A stretch of 64,000 bases of DNA from Archangium gephyra. GTDB taxonomy: Bacteria; Myxococcota; Myxococcia; Myxococcales; Myxococcaceae. Where the stretch lies: positions 7,092,501 through 7,156,500 of the forward strand of contig NZ_CP011509.1 of assembly GCF_001027285.1 (NCBI RefSeq), given 5' to 3'. The translations under genes were made by a program, and so were the position numbers. This document shows, in pieces, positions 9,126 through 17,579 of this stretch. Position 1 is the stretch's first letter. Each line of letters begins with the position of its first letter. The notes beneath the pieces are model-generated. The model worked only from the letters and a program-made list of their open reading frames with translations, did not search any database and had not been told where the DNA came from.

Positions 9126-9160
9126 GGCCGGAAGCCGCCGAAGCCTGGCGGTTTCCGGCC
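9126..9160 (+). terminator. Rho-independent-like terminator after the metalloprotease
   Basis: The two arms GGCCGGAAGCCGCC (9126-9139) and GGCGGTTTCCGGCC (9147-9160) form a 14-base-pair stem with one G-T pair and a 7-base loop, followed by TTGGTGTTTT. It lies 26 bases after the protease stop codon. Confidence 0.85.
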
Positions 9161-9273
9161 TTGGTGTTTTCAGGCTCCTTCACCTCCCGTTCAAAAAGAT
9201 TGCATGCGATTCAATTGTTCACAATACTTCTGACACCCGAATCGCTCGCCGCGCGAGCAGACCTGGAGGAGTC

Positions 9274-9753
9274 ATGTCTCGAGACGTTGCCGTGGCACGT
9301 CCCAGTCTCCTGAAGACCGTTGCACGCATCTGGCTGGGAGCCTCCCTGCTCCTCGCGGGGGCGGGCCACCTCACGTGGGCCCGTACCGAGTTCCTGGCCC
9401 AGGTGCCGAAGTGGGTCCCCCTCGACGCCGACTTCGTCGTCCTCGCCTCGGGCGTGGTCGAGCTCGTGCTCGGCGCGGCGCTGCTCTTCGCGCGCAGGCA
9501 GCGCACGCAAGTCGGGTGGGTGGTGGCCGCGTTCTTCGTCGCGGTCTTCCCGGGCAACATCTCGCAGTACACGAATGGCATCAGCGCGTTCGGTCTCGAC
9601 ACCGACAGGGCGCGGTTCATCCGGCTCTTCTTCCAGCCCGTCCTCGTCGCCTGTGCGCTCTGGTCCACCGGCGCGTGGGCGGCCTATCGCGCGTCGAAGC
9701 GCTCGAGTGACGCAACACCTTCCGCGGGCGCTAAGCGCCAGGACATCGGGTAG
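9274..9753 (+). CDS. DoxX-family small membrane protein
   Basis: This encodes 159 residues from the ATG at 9274, which follows GGAGGAG with ideal spacing; the upstream open frame would run through the terminator. Four hydrophobic helices are visible: a first with IWLGASLLLAGAGHLTW, a second with VVLASGVVELVLGAALLF, a third with VGWVVAAFFVAVFPGNI and a fourth with FFQPVLVACALWSTGAW. The motifs AGxxHxxxxxxFxxxVP and PGNIxxY are typical of DoxX-like/DUF417-type proteins of unknown redox or quinone-linked role. The next gene begins only 2 bases after the stop, so the two are co-translated. Confidence 0.75.
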   Translation: MSRDVAVARPSLLKTVARIWLGASLLLAGAGHLTWARTEFLAQVPKWVPLDADFVVLASGVVELVLGAALLFARRQRTQVGWVVAAFFVAVFPGNISQYTNGISAFGLDTDRARFIRLFFQPVLVACALWSTGAWAAYRASKRSSDATPSAGAKRQDIG

Positions 9754-9755
9754 AC

Positions 9756-10124
9756 ATGCTTCCCCACCAGCGGCTCTTGAACTGGCTCGAGTTGGAAGAC
9801 GAGCAACAGCAACTCGAGCAGTTCACCCACGTTTTCGCACCAGACGCGGCGCTCGATGGCGAGCTGGTGCCGTGGGACCGGGTGTTGGACATGTTGGAGG
9901 TCCAGGCCTGCCTGCGTGACGTGCGATCCGTCCTGGCCGAGGGATGCGATACACATGGCGTGGTGGTGCTCGAAGGACGCGACCCGGTGACGAGCCTGTG
10001 GCATCGAAAGGCCTGGGCGTTTACCGCTCGAGATGGACTCGTCCAGAAGGTCGCGTTGACCACTTCCCAAGGGCTGCCCTCGCCACAGGAGCGAAGTGGC
10101 GGTCGCCCTCGAGGCCGCCCATAG
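9756..10124 (+). CDS. Small hypothetical protein, coupled to DoxX gene
   Basis: This encodes 122 residues with no signal peptide or membrane segment. Its start follows the DoxX-like stop by 2 bases, indicating translational coupling. The sequence (WLELEDEQQQLEQFTHVFAP, then VRSVLAEGCDTHGVVVLEGRD and KAWAFTARDGLVQKV) has the alternating strand pattern of a small alpha+beta barrel and is reminiscent of SnoaL/NTF2-like folds. No catalytic residues can be assigned. The C-terminal 15 residues are Arg/Gly/Pro-rich. Confidence 0.6.
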   Translation: MLPHQRLLNWLELEDEQQQLEQFTHVFAPDAALDGELVPWDRVLDMLEVQACLRDVRSVLAEGCDTHGVVVLEGRDPVTSLWHRKAWAFTARDGLVQKVALTTSQGLPSPQERSGGRPRGRP

Positions 10125-10222
10125 GAAGAGCCGCGCCCCCTCGTCACGGGACTGACACAGTCCCCGCCCTCGGCATGTCACGGGCTTGTGGTACTCCAGG
10201 GGCTTCACCTGGAGACCCCCCC

Positions 10223-11569
10223 ATGCAACTCCGCACCCTCGCCCTCGCCAGCTTCGCCGCGCTCGCGGCCTGTACCAACGCCACGCCCGAGACCCCGCAG
10301 GAGACGGGCGTCAGCACCGCCGCGGCGACGGCCACCCGCCTCTACGCCTCCGTGGGCGACAACGAGCTCAGCTTCGAGACGCTCGGCACCTTCGAGGAGC
10401 GTGATGGCGTCCGCGCCCTCATCATCCGCGCCACCGCGAACCGCTACCTCTCGGACGTCCTGAGCTTCGTCCCCGACGACGCCTTCGGGGACGCGCACAT
10501 CATCAGCGAGCGCCGGCTCGAGATCGTCCTCCACGAGGGCCACGAGCTCAACACCGTGCTCTCCGGCCTGCCGCTCTTCGTCCGCGTCGGCACCTTCACG
10601 GGCACGCCGCGCTCGTACACCGCGCGCATCGTGATTGCCCCGCGGTTCTTCGACTTCCGCGGCGACAGCGGCATCTGGATCGACGAGGCGGTGAATCCCA
10701 TCTACGTCGTCCAGGGAAACACCAATCTCCTCTACCGCGGCCGCGCCTCGGTGTCCGGTTACGTGGACTGGCTCTCCGTCACGGCGCCCGATGGCATCCC
10801 GCAGGTCTACGGCCGGCCCAACTACCGCCTCGACTGGTCGTACCCGGCGCTGCACCAGGCCATCGATCCGCACACCGTGCCGCTCACCTTCAGCGCGGGC
10901 GCCGATGACGGCGTGGCCATGCAGAAGACGGCGCGCCTCGTCGCGCGCGTGACGGAGTTCGCGCTCACCGATGGCGACGCCTACGACGTCTGGCCCAGCC
11001 CGGGCTGCGACCCCACCGTCTACAACTGCTACCACTCCCAGCCCGCGGGCACGACGGACTTCGGCCAATGCGGCACCTACCGCCAGGTCCAGCGCTGCAC
11101 GTACGCGAGCGCCTGCGAGGTGTTCCCCCAGCCGTTCTCGCTCACCGCCGCCGATGCCTCGTCCCTGGAGCCCGCGCGCGCGGCGTGGAACGAGGGCTCC
11201 ACCCCCTTGTCCTGGTATGAAATCTCCTCCATCGCCGCCTCCACCACTCCCGAGTGCCCGGCCCAGCCGGTGACGTTGCAGGCCATCGTGGAGCACCTCG
11301 GGGCGGACCCGTCCCTGCCGGCCTTCACGGACGGCACCGTCACGGACCGCGCGGGCCTGGCGCAGAGTTACTTCTTCTCCGGCAGCAAGGGCGCCGCGCT
11401 GCTCTCGCAGCTGGATGCCTACACCGGCGGCGGCGACGTCCAGGCCTGGTTCTCCGGGGCGGAGGTGGCCTGCCACAACTGCCACGATTTCAAGGAGTGG
11501 GGCGTCCTCTACTACCCGGCCAGCCGCAAGGTCATCGTGCTCGACGGGCACCACGGCTACGACTCCTGA
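10223..11569 (+). CDS. Lipoprotein with a C-terminal CxxCH motif
   Basis: This encodes 448 residues from the ATG at 10223 (GGAG at 10211). A lipobox LASFAALAAC gives lipidation at Cys18, so it is probably attached to the outer membrane. The body (about 40-300) is rich in beta strands and shows no family I recognise. A Cys-rich stretch follows (WPSPGCDPTVYNCYH, later CGTYRQVQRCTYASACEVF). Near the C-terminus, EVACHNCHDFKEW contains a CHNCH signature that could bind haem c, although one such motif next to a domain of unclear fold is not proof. It has no obvious operon partner. Confidence 0.7.
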   Translation: MQLRTLALASFAALAACTNATPETPQETGVSTAAATATRLYASVGDNELSFETLGTFEERDGVRALIIRATANRYLSDVLSFVPDDAFGDAHIISERRLEIVLHEGHELNTVLSGLPLFVRVGTFTGTPRSYTARIVIAPRFFDFRGDSGIWIDEAVNPIYVVQGNTNLLYRGRASVSGYVDWLSVTAPDGIPQVYGRPNYRLDWSYPALHQAIDPHTVPLTFSAGADDGVAMQKTARLVARVTEFALTDGDAYDVWPSPGCDPTVYNCYHSQPAGTTDFGQCGTYRQVQRCTYASACEVFPQPFSLTAADASSLEPARAAWNEGSTPLSWYEISSIAASTTPECPAQPVTLQAIVEHLGADPSLPAFTDGTVTDRAGLAQSYFFSGSKGAALLSQLDAYTGGGDVQAWFSGAEVACHNCHDFKEWGVLYYPASRKVIVLDGHHGYDS

Positions 11570-11617
11570 GCCAGCTCGAGCACCATCAACACCTGCCCGG
11601 GGTTATCGTGCCGGCCC

Positions 11618-12214
11618 ATGAGCGAATCCCTCTGGACGGCGCGAGACTTCCTGAAGGCGGCCTGTGAGTTCGAGCGGATGACGCCCGAGCGCCACTTGTG
11701 GACCGACACCGGGTTGGCGTCGAATCCGCCGCGGCACGTGCGGCTGCAACGGCTGCGCGCGCTCGAGAAGGCATTCGACGTCCAGCCCGGCTTCGAGACG
11801 TTGTGGTCGGGTGACTTCATCGGGCAGCGGCCGTTCGAGCGTTACGCGTCCTTCCGCCAGCGCGTCATGAGCGACTGTGAGACGCAGTTCCCCCATGTGC
11901 TCCGCTCGGTGCACAGGCCCATGGATATCCACACCGTCCAGTGGATCTACGAGCGGCTGTTCCAGTTCCTCGCGGAGCACGCCTACCCGATGCTCGGCGT
12001 GAACGGCGGCGTCCTCGAGGCGAGCGGCTTCTCTCTCTACTCGCTGCTGCGGGTGGATCGCGCGCTCGACGCGATTCCCGAGGCGATCCGGCCCATCGAG
12101 GAGCTCGTCGGACTCGTCATCGATCCGGACGGCCGCTCCTTCACGGAGAAGGAGCTCGCCGGGCACGGTTGGCCGGAGGTGGATCTCTTCCAGCTTGACT
12201 GCGACTGGGTCTAG
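11618..12214 (+). CDS. Hypothetical soluble protein
   Basis: This encodes 198 residues starting MSESLWTARDFLKAACEFERM, with no signal peptide or hydrophobic helix. Features include WTDTGLASNPPRHVRLQRL, a helical middle (IHTVQWIYERLFQFLAEHAY) and an acidic C-terminus ending FQLDCDWV. I do not recognise a family. It is a monocistronic gene between the CxxCH lipoprotein and a less GC-rich islet; its stop codon immediately precedes an insertion-sequence-like sequence. Confidence 0.6.
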   Translation: MSESLWTARDFLKAACEFERMTPERHLWTDTGLASNPPRHVRLQRLRALEKAFDVQPGFETLWSGDFIGQRPFERYASFRQRVMSDCETQFPHVLRSVHRPMDIHTVQWIYERLFQFLAEHAYPMLGVNGGVLEASGFSLYSLLRVDRALDAIPEAIRPIEELVGLVIDPDGRSFTEKELAGHGWPEVDLFQLDCDWV

Positions 12215-12240
12215 CAGGCCGCTGAAAAAGTCGGTCGAAG
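12215..12240. mobile_element. Insertion-sequence-terminus-like remnant
   Basis: CAGGCCGCTGAAAAAGTCGG directly follows the upstream stop codon. The form CAG-G-CTGCTGAAAAAGTC is typical of terminal inverted repeats of several IS families. No matching opposite end or transposase was found, so at most this is a relic or solo end. A short frame in the following 100 bases ends MKTVGGIFKDRAI, which could be a residue of a lost gene. Confidence 0.3.
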
Positions 12241-12334
12241 GGGCTCGACGGACCGAACGGGCGAAGTAACTCGAGTGGATGAAGACGGTGGGCGGCATCT
12301 TCAAGGACCGCGCAATATGAAGGGGTCTATTCGG

Positions 12335-12745
12335 ATGCCATCACAGGATACCCCTATGCAGATTGTCGTCTCCGCCTCGCTGGTCATTGCCGCCGTCATC
12401 CATCTGCTGCCGCTGACCGGCGTCGTCTCCGCCAAAGCGCTGGCCCAGCTGTACGGCTTGCCGTTCGAGGAGAGCAACCTGCAGATTCTGATGCGCCACC
12501 GGGCCGTGCTGTTCGGTCTGCTCGGCGTCTTCCTCATGATCGCGGCCTTCACGCCGCGGTTACAAACGCTCGCGTTCGCCGCTGGCCTGATCAGCGCCGG
12601 ATCGTTCCTCTGGATCGCGTTCGCCGTGGGTGGCTACAACGCGCTGCTTCAGCGCGTGGTCGTCGCCGACATCATCGCGGTAGCGTGCCTGCTGGTCGGG
12701 GCTGGGGTGCGCCTGTTTCAGGCGAGGGGCAGCGTGCCGCCGTAG
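12335..12745 (+). CDS. Small four-helix membrane protein
   Basis: This encodes 136 residues from the ATG at 12335; ATG at 12356 (MQIVVSAS) is equally possible. There are four hydrophobic helices: IVVSASLVIAAVIHLLPL, then AVLFGLLGVFLMIAAF, then TLAFAAGLISAGSFLWIAF and VVVADIIAVACLLVGAGV. A conserved-looking segment LAQLYGLPFEESNLQILMRHRAVL connects the first two, with RHR between them. This layout matches small uncharacterised membrane proteins that are sometimes mislabelled as phosphopantetheine adenylyltransferase; no enzymatic residues are present. Base composition is less GC-rich than its neighbours, consistent with transfer. Confidence 0.65.
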   Translation: MPSQDTPMQIVVSASLVIAAVIHLLPLTGVVSAKALAQLYGLPFEESNLQILMRHRAVLFGLLGVFLMIAAFTPRLQTLAFAAGLISAGSFLWIAFAVGGYNALLQRVVVADIIAVACLLVGAGVRLFQARGSVPP

Positions 12746-12940
12746 CGCTCCTTCAATAAGCGCTCGCGGTAGAGCATGTACGCCCTCCCTGGAGGGGGGC
12801 AACAGGGGCGTGGGCCTGACGAGCCTCAACACCACGCGGCCTTATGTGGCCCTCGTGCTGGGACCAGGCGCGCACCTGCCATGGGCAATCCCAGGTGCTC
12901 CAAACAATTGCAGAAAAAAGGTGTTGTTGTTGCACAAAAC

Positions 12941-13273
12941 CTAGAACTCATCCCTCCAGCTGTACAGCGTAAACCATCCACATCTGGCGCACTTGAGCTC
13001 GCTGCATTCGTTGACGCCGTCCAAGCCCGCAGACTCGTCCATGAAGATCTTGACGTTGCCTTCAACGTTGCCGCAGCCGTCGCGTGCGCAGGGCGACTGA
13101 GTGGGCTCGCCCGCGCTCACCCAGCGGCTGCCGTACGAGTGTGTCTGGTCGACGCGATTCGGACCCATGGACGCGTAATTCGCTGGCGCCCTCTGCGGCT
13201 TCTCCGACGCACTCGCCGATCCGCGGTGGTAATGGCTCTTCGGGGCATGTGCCACGCCGCAAGCATGGCACAT
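12941..13273 (-). CDS. Small cysteine-rich, probable zinc-binding protein
   Basis: This encodes 110 residues from the ATG at 13271-13273. It opens MCHACGVAH and contains CARDGCGN and CSELKCARCGWFTLYSW, that is CxxC, CxxxxC and CxxxxCxxC clusters expected for one or two zinc ribbons. The middle is low-complexity and polar (SHYHRGSASASEKPQRAP). No signal peptide. The ribosome site is weak, so the start could lie upstream. Codon use and GC content are lower than in the surrounding genes. The gene sits in the 12.2-13.3 kb islet and has no recognisable family. Confidence 0.5.
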   Translation of the reverse strand: MCHACGVAHAPKSHYHRGSASASEKPQRAPANYASMGPNRVDQTHSYGSRWVSAGEPTQSPCARDGCGNVEGNVKIFMDESAGLDGVNECSELKCARCGWFTLYSWRDEF

Positions 13274-13314
13274 AGAGATCTCGGGCGAGGCCCGCCGTGT
13301 GCTCAATGGAGCGC

Positions 13315-13968
13315 TCAGCCCTTCTTGACGATCTGGATGTTGAAGTCCGGGGTGCCCAGCGCACCCCACAGGCGGAGCCACAGCGGCAGGTAGCTCTCGG
13401 TGCCGCGCGAGGTGGTGATGTCGCCCAGGTCGATGATCTGCTTCCAGCCGAACCACTCGGTGAGGAGGCGCTTCACCTGGGCCTTCGCGTCGGCGTCGTT
13501 GCCGGAGACGAACACGGCGTGCTCTCCGGGGATGCGCGCGGGATCCACCATCACGTTCGCGCTGATGGTGTTGAGTGTCTTGACCACCTTCAGCTCGGGG
13601 AAGGCGCGCTGGATCTGCTCGCCGAGCGAGTCCGTGTTGGAGACGAACAGGGTCGGCGGCATGCCCTTGGAGAAGTCGAGCGGGTTGGAGATGTCCAGGA
13701 GGAGCTTGCCCTTCAGGTTCTCCTTGCCGGCGGCATTCAGGGCCTCGAGGGAGCCCGAGCCCGACGTGCAGTTGAAGATCAGCTCCCCGAAGGCCGTCGC
13801 GTCCGCGAACGTGCCCTGCGAGGCCTTCGCGCCAACCTTCTTCACCCAGGCCGCCGCCTTCTCGTTGTTCGCCGAGCGCGAGCCCATCTTCACCTCGTGC
13901 CCGAGCGCGACCAGCTTGCCGCCGATCGTCTCCCCCACCATTCCGGTACCGAGAACCGCGATCTTCAT
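13315..13968 (-). CDS. NADPH-dependent F420 reductase-like / NADP oxidoreductase
   Basis: This encodes 217 residues behind a good GGAGGA site. The Rossmann start [24 protein letters not shown] has the GxGxxG dinucleotide fold, and [14 protein letters not shown] supplies the Arg-Ser pair expected for NADP preference. [11 protein letters not shown] and [14 protein letters not shown] are typical of the F420_oxidored (NpdG-like) family. Length (about 210) fits. Many bacterial members of this family do not use F420, and no F420-biosynthesis gene is visible here, so the substrate is open. It lies 89 bases downstream of the amidase gene on the same strand. Confidence 0.85.
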   Translation of the reverse strand: MKIAVLGTGMVGETIGGKLVALGHEVKMGSRSANNEKAAAWVKKVGAKASQGTFADATAFGELIFNCTSGSGSLEALNAAGKENLKGKLLLDISNPLDFSKGMPPTLFVSNTDSLGEQIQRAFPELKVVKTLNTISANVMVDPARIPGEHAVFVSGNDADAKAQVKRLLTEWFGWKQIIDLGDITTSRGTESYLPLWLRLWGALGTPDFNIQIVKKG

Positions 13969-14057
13969 GGCTGTTCCTCCGTGAGGCGCCCCCTGTGTTG
14001 GCGCCGGAGAGGCTCACGGTAGCCGTCAACCGGATGCGGATCGAGCCCCCGGCCCCC

Positions 14058-15836
14058 CTAGTCCACCTGCACCTTGGCCAGCTGGCGGCGGCCGAGGAAG
14101 TCCTCCACACCCAGGGCGATGGCCTGGGCCACGTCCTCCTGGTACTTCTCCGAGGCCAGGCGGCTCTCCTCCTCGGCGTGGGACAGGAAGGACGTCTCCA
14201 CGAGGATGGCCGGCATCTTCGCGCCCAGCAGCACGTAGAAGAGCGCCTCCTTCGTGCCCAGATCCCTCACGCCCTTGTAGCCGCTGGACAGGTGGCTCAC
14301 GAGGTTCTTCTGCACCCGGGTGGCCAGCCGCGTGGACTCCTCGGTGTTGGCCTTGGTGGCCAGGTCCGCGAGGATGAACTGCAGGTCGCTGATGCCCTTC
14401 TCCGAGGACGCGTTCTCCCGCGCCGCCAGGCGGATGGAGTAGCGGTCCGCCGACGTGTTGAGCGTATACGTCTCGATGCCGCGCAGCTTCGAGGTGGGCG
14501 CCGAGTTGCAGTGGATGGAGATGAAGAGATCGCCCCGCATCTCGTTGGCCATGCGCGCGCGCTCCTCCAGCTTGAGGTAGCGATCGCCCTCGCGGGTGAG
14601 CATCACCTCCAGGCCCCGGTCTCGCAGCTCGCGCGCCAGCTTCTGCGCGATGGCCAGCGTCACTTCCTTCTCCTGCGTCCCCTTGCGGCCGATGGCACCC
14701 GTGTCATGGCCCCCGTGGCCCGCGTCGATCACCACCCGGCGCACCTTCAGCCCGAGCTGCTCCGCCAGCGTCAGCTCGGCGTGGCTGGACACCATGGCCA
14801 CCGCCTTGAGCCGGGCCTGCGCCACATGCTCGTCCACCGGCGCGGTGACGGGCTTGTTCGCCGCGAGCACCTCGGTCTTCGTGGGCTGCACCTCGATCTT
14901 CGTGGGCTCCACGGCGGGCTTCACCGGCTCCACCGCGGGCTTCACGGGCTGCTCGGCCACCTTCACCGGCTCCACCACCGCCGGCTTCGCCGGGGGCTCC
15001 ACGGAGGGCTTCACGGGCTGCTGCTCGGCCACCTTCACCGGCTCCACCGCCGCCGGCTTCGGCTCCGGAGCGGGCACCGGCTGCGGCGCCTGCTGCGGGG
15101 AGGCGGGCTCCCGCGAGTGCCGGCCAATGGCATCGATCAGCGGCGAGGCACCGGGCCGCTCCCCCGCCGTCGCGGAGGCCACGGTCTGCTGCGCGGGCGC
15201 CGGCTGCGGCTCGGCCGACTTGGACAGGTCGACACGGATCACCGGGAGTGGCTCGGTGGCGGCCGGCTTGGACGAAGGGGTGGAGGCCACGGCGGGCGGG
15301 GCCTTCTCGCGCGAGGGCGCGGGCGTCTTGGACGCGGGAGGCGGCGGCAGCGAGGCCAGCAGCGCCTTCAAGTCCCGGACGCGATCACCCTTGGGGTTCG
15401 ACGAGAGGCTCCGGGTGATGACGCGGCGCGCCGCCTCGGGCTGATCCAACCGCTCGAAGTACATGCGCGCGAGCGTCAGCGCCGCGTCGTCCGCCAGCCG
15501 GTGACGCGGGTGGGACTCCATCACGCGGGTGTAGTCGGCGATGGCCGACTGCTGATCCTCGGCGACGAAGGAGATGCGGCTCAGCTCGCTGAGCAGCTCC
15601 GCGGCCGTGTAGAGCGCGTCCGGGGCCCGAGGGCTCTTGGGATGGCTGCTGGCCACGGCCTCGAAACGGGCCGCCACCTTGAGCCAGTTGTGGCGCAGCT
15701 TGCGCCGCGCGGCGTCGTCCTTGAGGGCGTAGTAGGACCGGCGTGCCTCCTGGTAGGCGGCCTCGGCGGGATCCCGTTTCGCCTGGGTGGCGATCGGCGA
15801 CAGCACAGCCAGGAGCAGGACGAGGCGCGGGAGCAT
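14058..15836 (-). CDS. amiC: Exported N-acetylmuramoyl-L-alanine amidase with long Pro/Lys linker
   Basis: This encodes 592 residues. A signal peptide (MLPRLVLLLAVLSPIATQA) is followed by a helical region of TPR-like character (about 25-160: AAYQEARRSYYALKD, FEAVASSHPKSPRAPDAL). A disordered Ala/Pro/Lys linker follows (about 165-350), then a C-terminal Amidase_3 domain. The domain starts VVIDAGHGGHDTGAIG near residue 367, with zinc ligand His in DAGHGG. It continues with ISIHCNS, LAARENAS and the terminal VETSFLSHAEEE, which gives the catalytic Glu. The enzyme cleaves the stem peptide from MurNAc in the periplasm during cell separation. The N-terminal module differs from the AMIN domain of E. 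coli AmiC; the gene symbol reflects family only. Confidence 0.85.
   Translation of the reverse strand: MLPRLVLLLAVLSPIATQAKRDPAEAAYQEARRSYYALKDDAARRKLRHNWLKVAARFEAVASSHPKSPRAPDALYTAAELLSELSRISFVAEDQQSAIADYTRVMESHPRHRLADDAALTLARMYFERLDQPEAARRVITRSLSSNPKGDRVRDLKALLASLPPPPASKTPAPSREKAPPAVASTPSSKPAATEPLPVIRVDLSKSAEPQPAPAQQTVASATAGERPGASPLIDAIGRHSREPASPQQAPQPVPAPEPKPAAVEPVKVAEQQPVKPSVEPPAKPAVVEPVKVAEQPVKPAVEPVKPAVEPTKIEVQPTKTEVLAANKPVTAPVDEHVAQARLKAVAMVSSHAELTLAEQLGLKVRRVVIDAGHGGHDTGAIGRKGTQEKEVTLAIAQKLARELRDRGLEVMLTREGDRYLKLEERARMANEMRGDLFISIHCNSAPTSKLRGIETYTLNTSADRYSIRLAARENASSEKGISDLQFILADLATKANTEESTRLATRVQKNLVSHLSSGYKGVRDLGTKEALFYVLLGAKMPAILVETSFLSHAEEESRLASEKYQEDVAQAIALGVEDFLGRRQLAKVQVD
14870..15060 (-). 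repeat. Imperfect repeats encoding the EPVKVAEQ/KPAVEP linker of the amidase
   Basis: Short degenerate repeats encode successive EPVKVAEQ, VKPAVEP and EPTKIEV units between the TPR-like region and the catalytic domain. At DNA level CTTCACCGGCTCCACC recurs several times. Pro/Lys/Glu linkers of this kind span peptidoglycan and are prone to length change. Confidence 0.8.
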
Positions 15837-15910
15837 GGTCGGTCCTCCAAGGACGGAGAGGGCTACAGGTGTGTGTCACGGCCCCCCTGCCCCCGCAAAT
15901 TTTCGCCCCC

Positions 15911-16675
15911 TCAGCGGACCCACCCCAAGGTCCGTGCCAGCTCCTCGTCGATGACACGGGCCTCGCCGGGCAGCGAGGACAGCACCGCGGCCAGCACCTT
16001 GTCTCCGTTGCGCACCGGCGCCCGGCCGGAGCGCAGGCGCGCGCGCACCGCGTGCGTCTGATCCTGCTTCCGGAAGCTGGCCGGGAAGAGCACCTCCCGG
16101 CGCGACTCCGGCAGCGGTCCGTCCGGAGTCAGCCACACCAGCATGCCCTTGCGCAGCGGCTCCAGCTCCGCGCGCAGCGTCCGCCGCAGCTCCCGCACGA
16201 AGAGGCCCACGCCCACGAGTGCCCCGAGCCCCAGTCCCCAGGGCACCAGCCCCAGCGTCTTCGCGCGCGCGCGCACGTACCCCGCCTCCCGCGGCTTGTC
16301 CGGCACACGCGGATCCACCAGCAGCCGGACGCGAGCCCCTGGCCCCAGGCCCTCGGCGTACTCGGCGTGGGTGCGCACTCCGCTGGCCGAGTACCGCACC
16401 TCGCCCACCGCGTAGAGCACCTCCAGCGTGGCCTCGGCGCCCTCGCGCTCGCCCCGGGGCGGCAGCGTCAGCGCCGCCAGCTGGCCTTCCAGCTCCTCGG
16501 CGCGCGCGAGGAAGTCCAGCTCCTCCACCACGAAGCGGCCCAGGGCCCCCGCGCCCGCGCCGAGCACCGCCATCAGCACCAGTCCCAGGGCCGCTCCGCG
16601 CACGAGCCGGGCAAGGGCACCGGGCACCTTCGAGAGGGGAACGCGTCGGGGAGCCTGGGGGATGGCGAGCTGCAT
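15911..16675 (-). CDS. DUF3592-like membrane protein
   Basis: This encodes 254 residues. One hydrophobic helix near the N-terminus (GAALGLVLMAVLGAGAGALG) and one in the middle (LGLVPWGLGLGALVGVGLF) flank an exported domain of about 100 residues. That domain has the signature V-x-Y-x-V-G-E-V-R-Y-S-A-S-G-V, then GPGARVRLLVDPRVPDKP. This is the DUF3592 pattern (a conduit-like domain between two helices). A ~80-residue cytoplasmic tail follows. Function unknown. It shares strand and 30-base spacing with the DUF2378 gene upstream, suggesting one transcript. Confidence 0.7.
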   Translation of the reverse strand: MQLAIPQAPRRVPLSKVPGALARLVRGAALGLVLMAVLGAGAGALGRFVVEELDFLARAEELEGQLAALTLPPRGEREGAEATLEVLYAVGEVRYSASGVRTHAEYAEGLGPGARVRLLVDPRVPDKPREAGYVRARAKTLGLVPWGLGLGALVGVGLFVRELRRTLRAELEPLRKGMLVWLTPDGPLPESRREVLFPASFRKQDQTHAVRARLRSGRAPVRNGDKVLAAVLSSLPGEARVIDEELARTLGWVR

Positions 16676-16705
16676 GGCCCCATCCTACACCCTGCCCCTC
16701 CCGGC

Positions 16706-17323
16706 TCACCCCCAGGACAACACGTACTCGCTGGAGAGCGGCCCCAGCACCCGGCTCCACACCCGGGGCTCGCGCGCGCCCACCACCTCGAGCGCCGCCA
16801 CCAGCGCGCCCTCCACGTACGCGCGCGGCAGGAAGTCCCGATCCAGCTGCACGAGGGCGCTGCCCGACTGCGCCCACGCCACCACGCACTGGCCCCCATT
16901 GGCCGAGGCCGCCGCGTACGCCATGGGCAGGCTGTCCAGCAGCTTCTTCGGTTCACCCGCCAACAGCGCCTGCAAGGGCCTGCCCGTGGCGGAGGCGAAG
17001 AAGTCCGTGGAGGCCCGGCGCCCCAGCGCCCGCATCGCCCCGGGGAAGTCCCCGTACCCGTTGCCCAGCAAGCGCGCCGCCGTCCACAGCAGCCGGAGGA
17101 AGTCACTCGTCGGGTAGCAGGTGAAGTCCGCGAACTTCCGCCTCCCACACACCTCGACGCAGTGCTCCACGGAGGCCTCGTCCCCCAACGCCCACATCAC
17201 CTCCAGCACGCTGCGGAAGAACATCCCGCGCACACTGTCGGCTGGGGTCGCCAGTCCGAGTCTCCGCTCCAGCTCCAGTTCGGCCCCGAGCTCACCTGGG
17301 TCCGCGCCGGTCTCACGCCTCAT
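16706..17323 (-). CDS. DUF2378 (TIGR02265) myxobacterial paralogue family protein
   Basis: This encodes 205 residues, the usual size for the TIGR02265/DUF2378 family found as multiple paralogues in Myxococcus relatives. Characteristic stretches are ADSVRGMFFRSVLEVMWALGD near the N-terminus, then CYPTSDFLRLLWTAARLL and FFASATGRPLQALLAGEPKKLLDSLP, followed by a beta-rich half (QSGSALVQLDRDFLPRAYVEGAL). The family has no established function; the second half resembles a haem-NO-binding-associated or V4R-like fold. It is transcribed divergently from a histidine kinase. Confidence 0.8.
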   Translation of the reverse strand: MRRETGADPGELGAELELERRLGLATPADSVRGMFFRSVLEVMWALGDEASVEHCVEVCGRRKFADFTCYPTSDFLRLLWTAARLLGNGYGDFPGAMRALGRRASTDFFASATGRPLQALLAGEPKKLLDSLPMAYAAASANGGQCVVAWAQSGSALVQLDRDFLPRAYVEGALVAALEVVGAREPRVWSRVLGPLSSEYVLSWG

Positions 17324-17579
17324 TGCAACGCCCCTCCCGGGCAGCCTCTCCCCCCATCACCGCCCTAATATCGAGCAGGCGGGCGCATCTCGCACGGAAG
17401 AGCCGTTCCCAACGTTTGGATCCGAAACAGATCGCACCCGGGGTGCACCCTCGGGTGCGCTCCAGGCAGGCGCGCCCCCTGACGTATCCGCAACAGCGTG
17501 GCGAAATCCTTCACGCTGGCGGTGTATGATTGTGGACAGGCCGTCCGCGGGGCGCGGACGTGGGGGACGCACCTTCGTC

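Noticed and set aside
13274-14110. Upstream extension of the Cys-rich gene
   Set aside because: It runs through the dehydrogenase gene in another frame and is a composition artefact.
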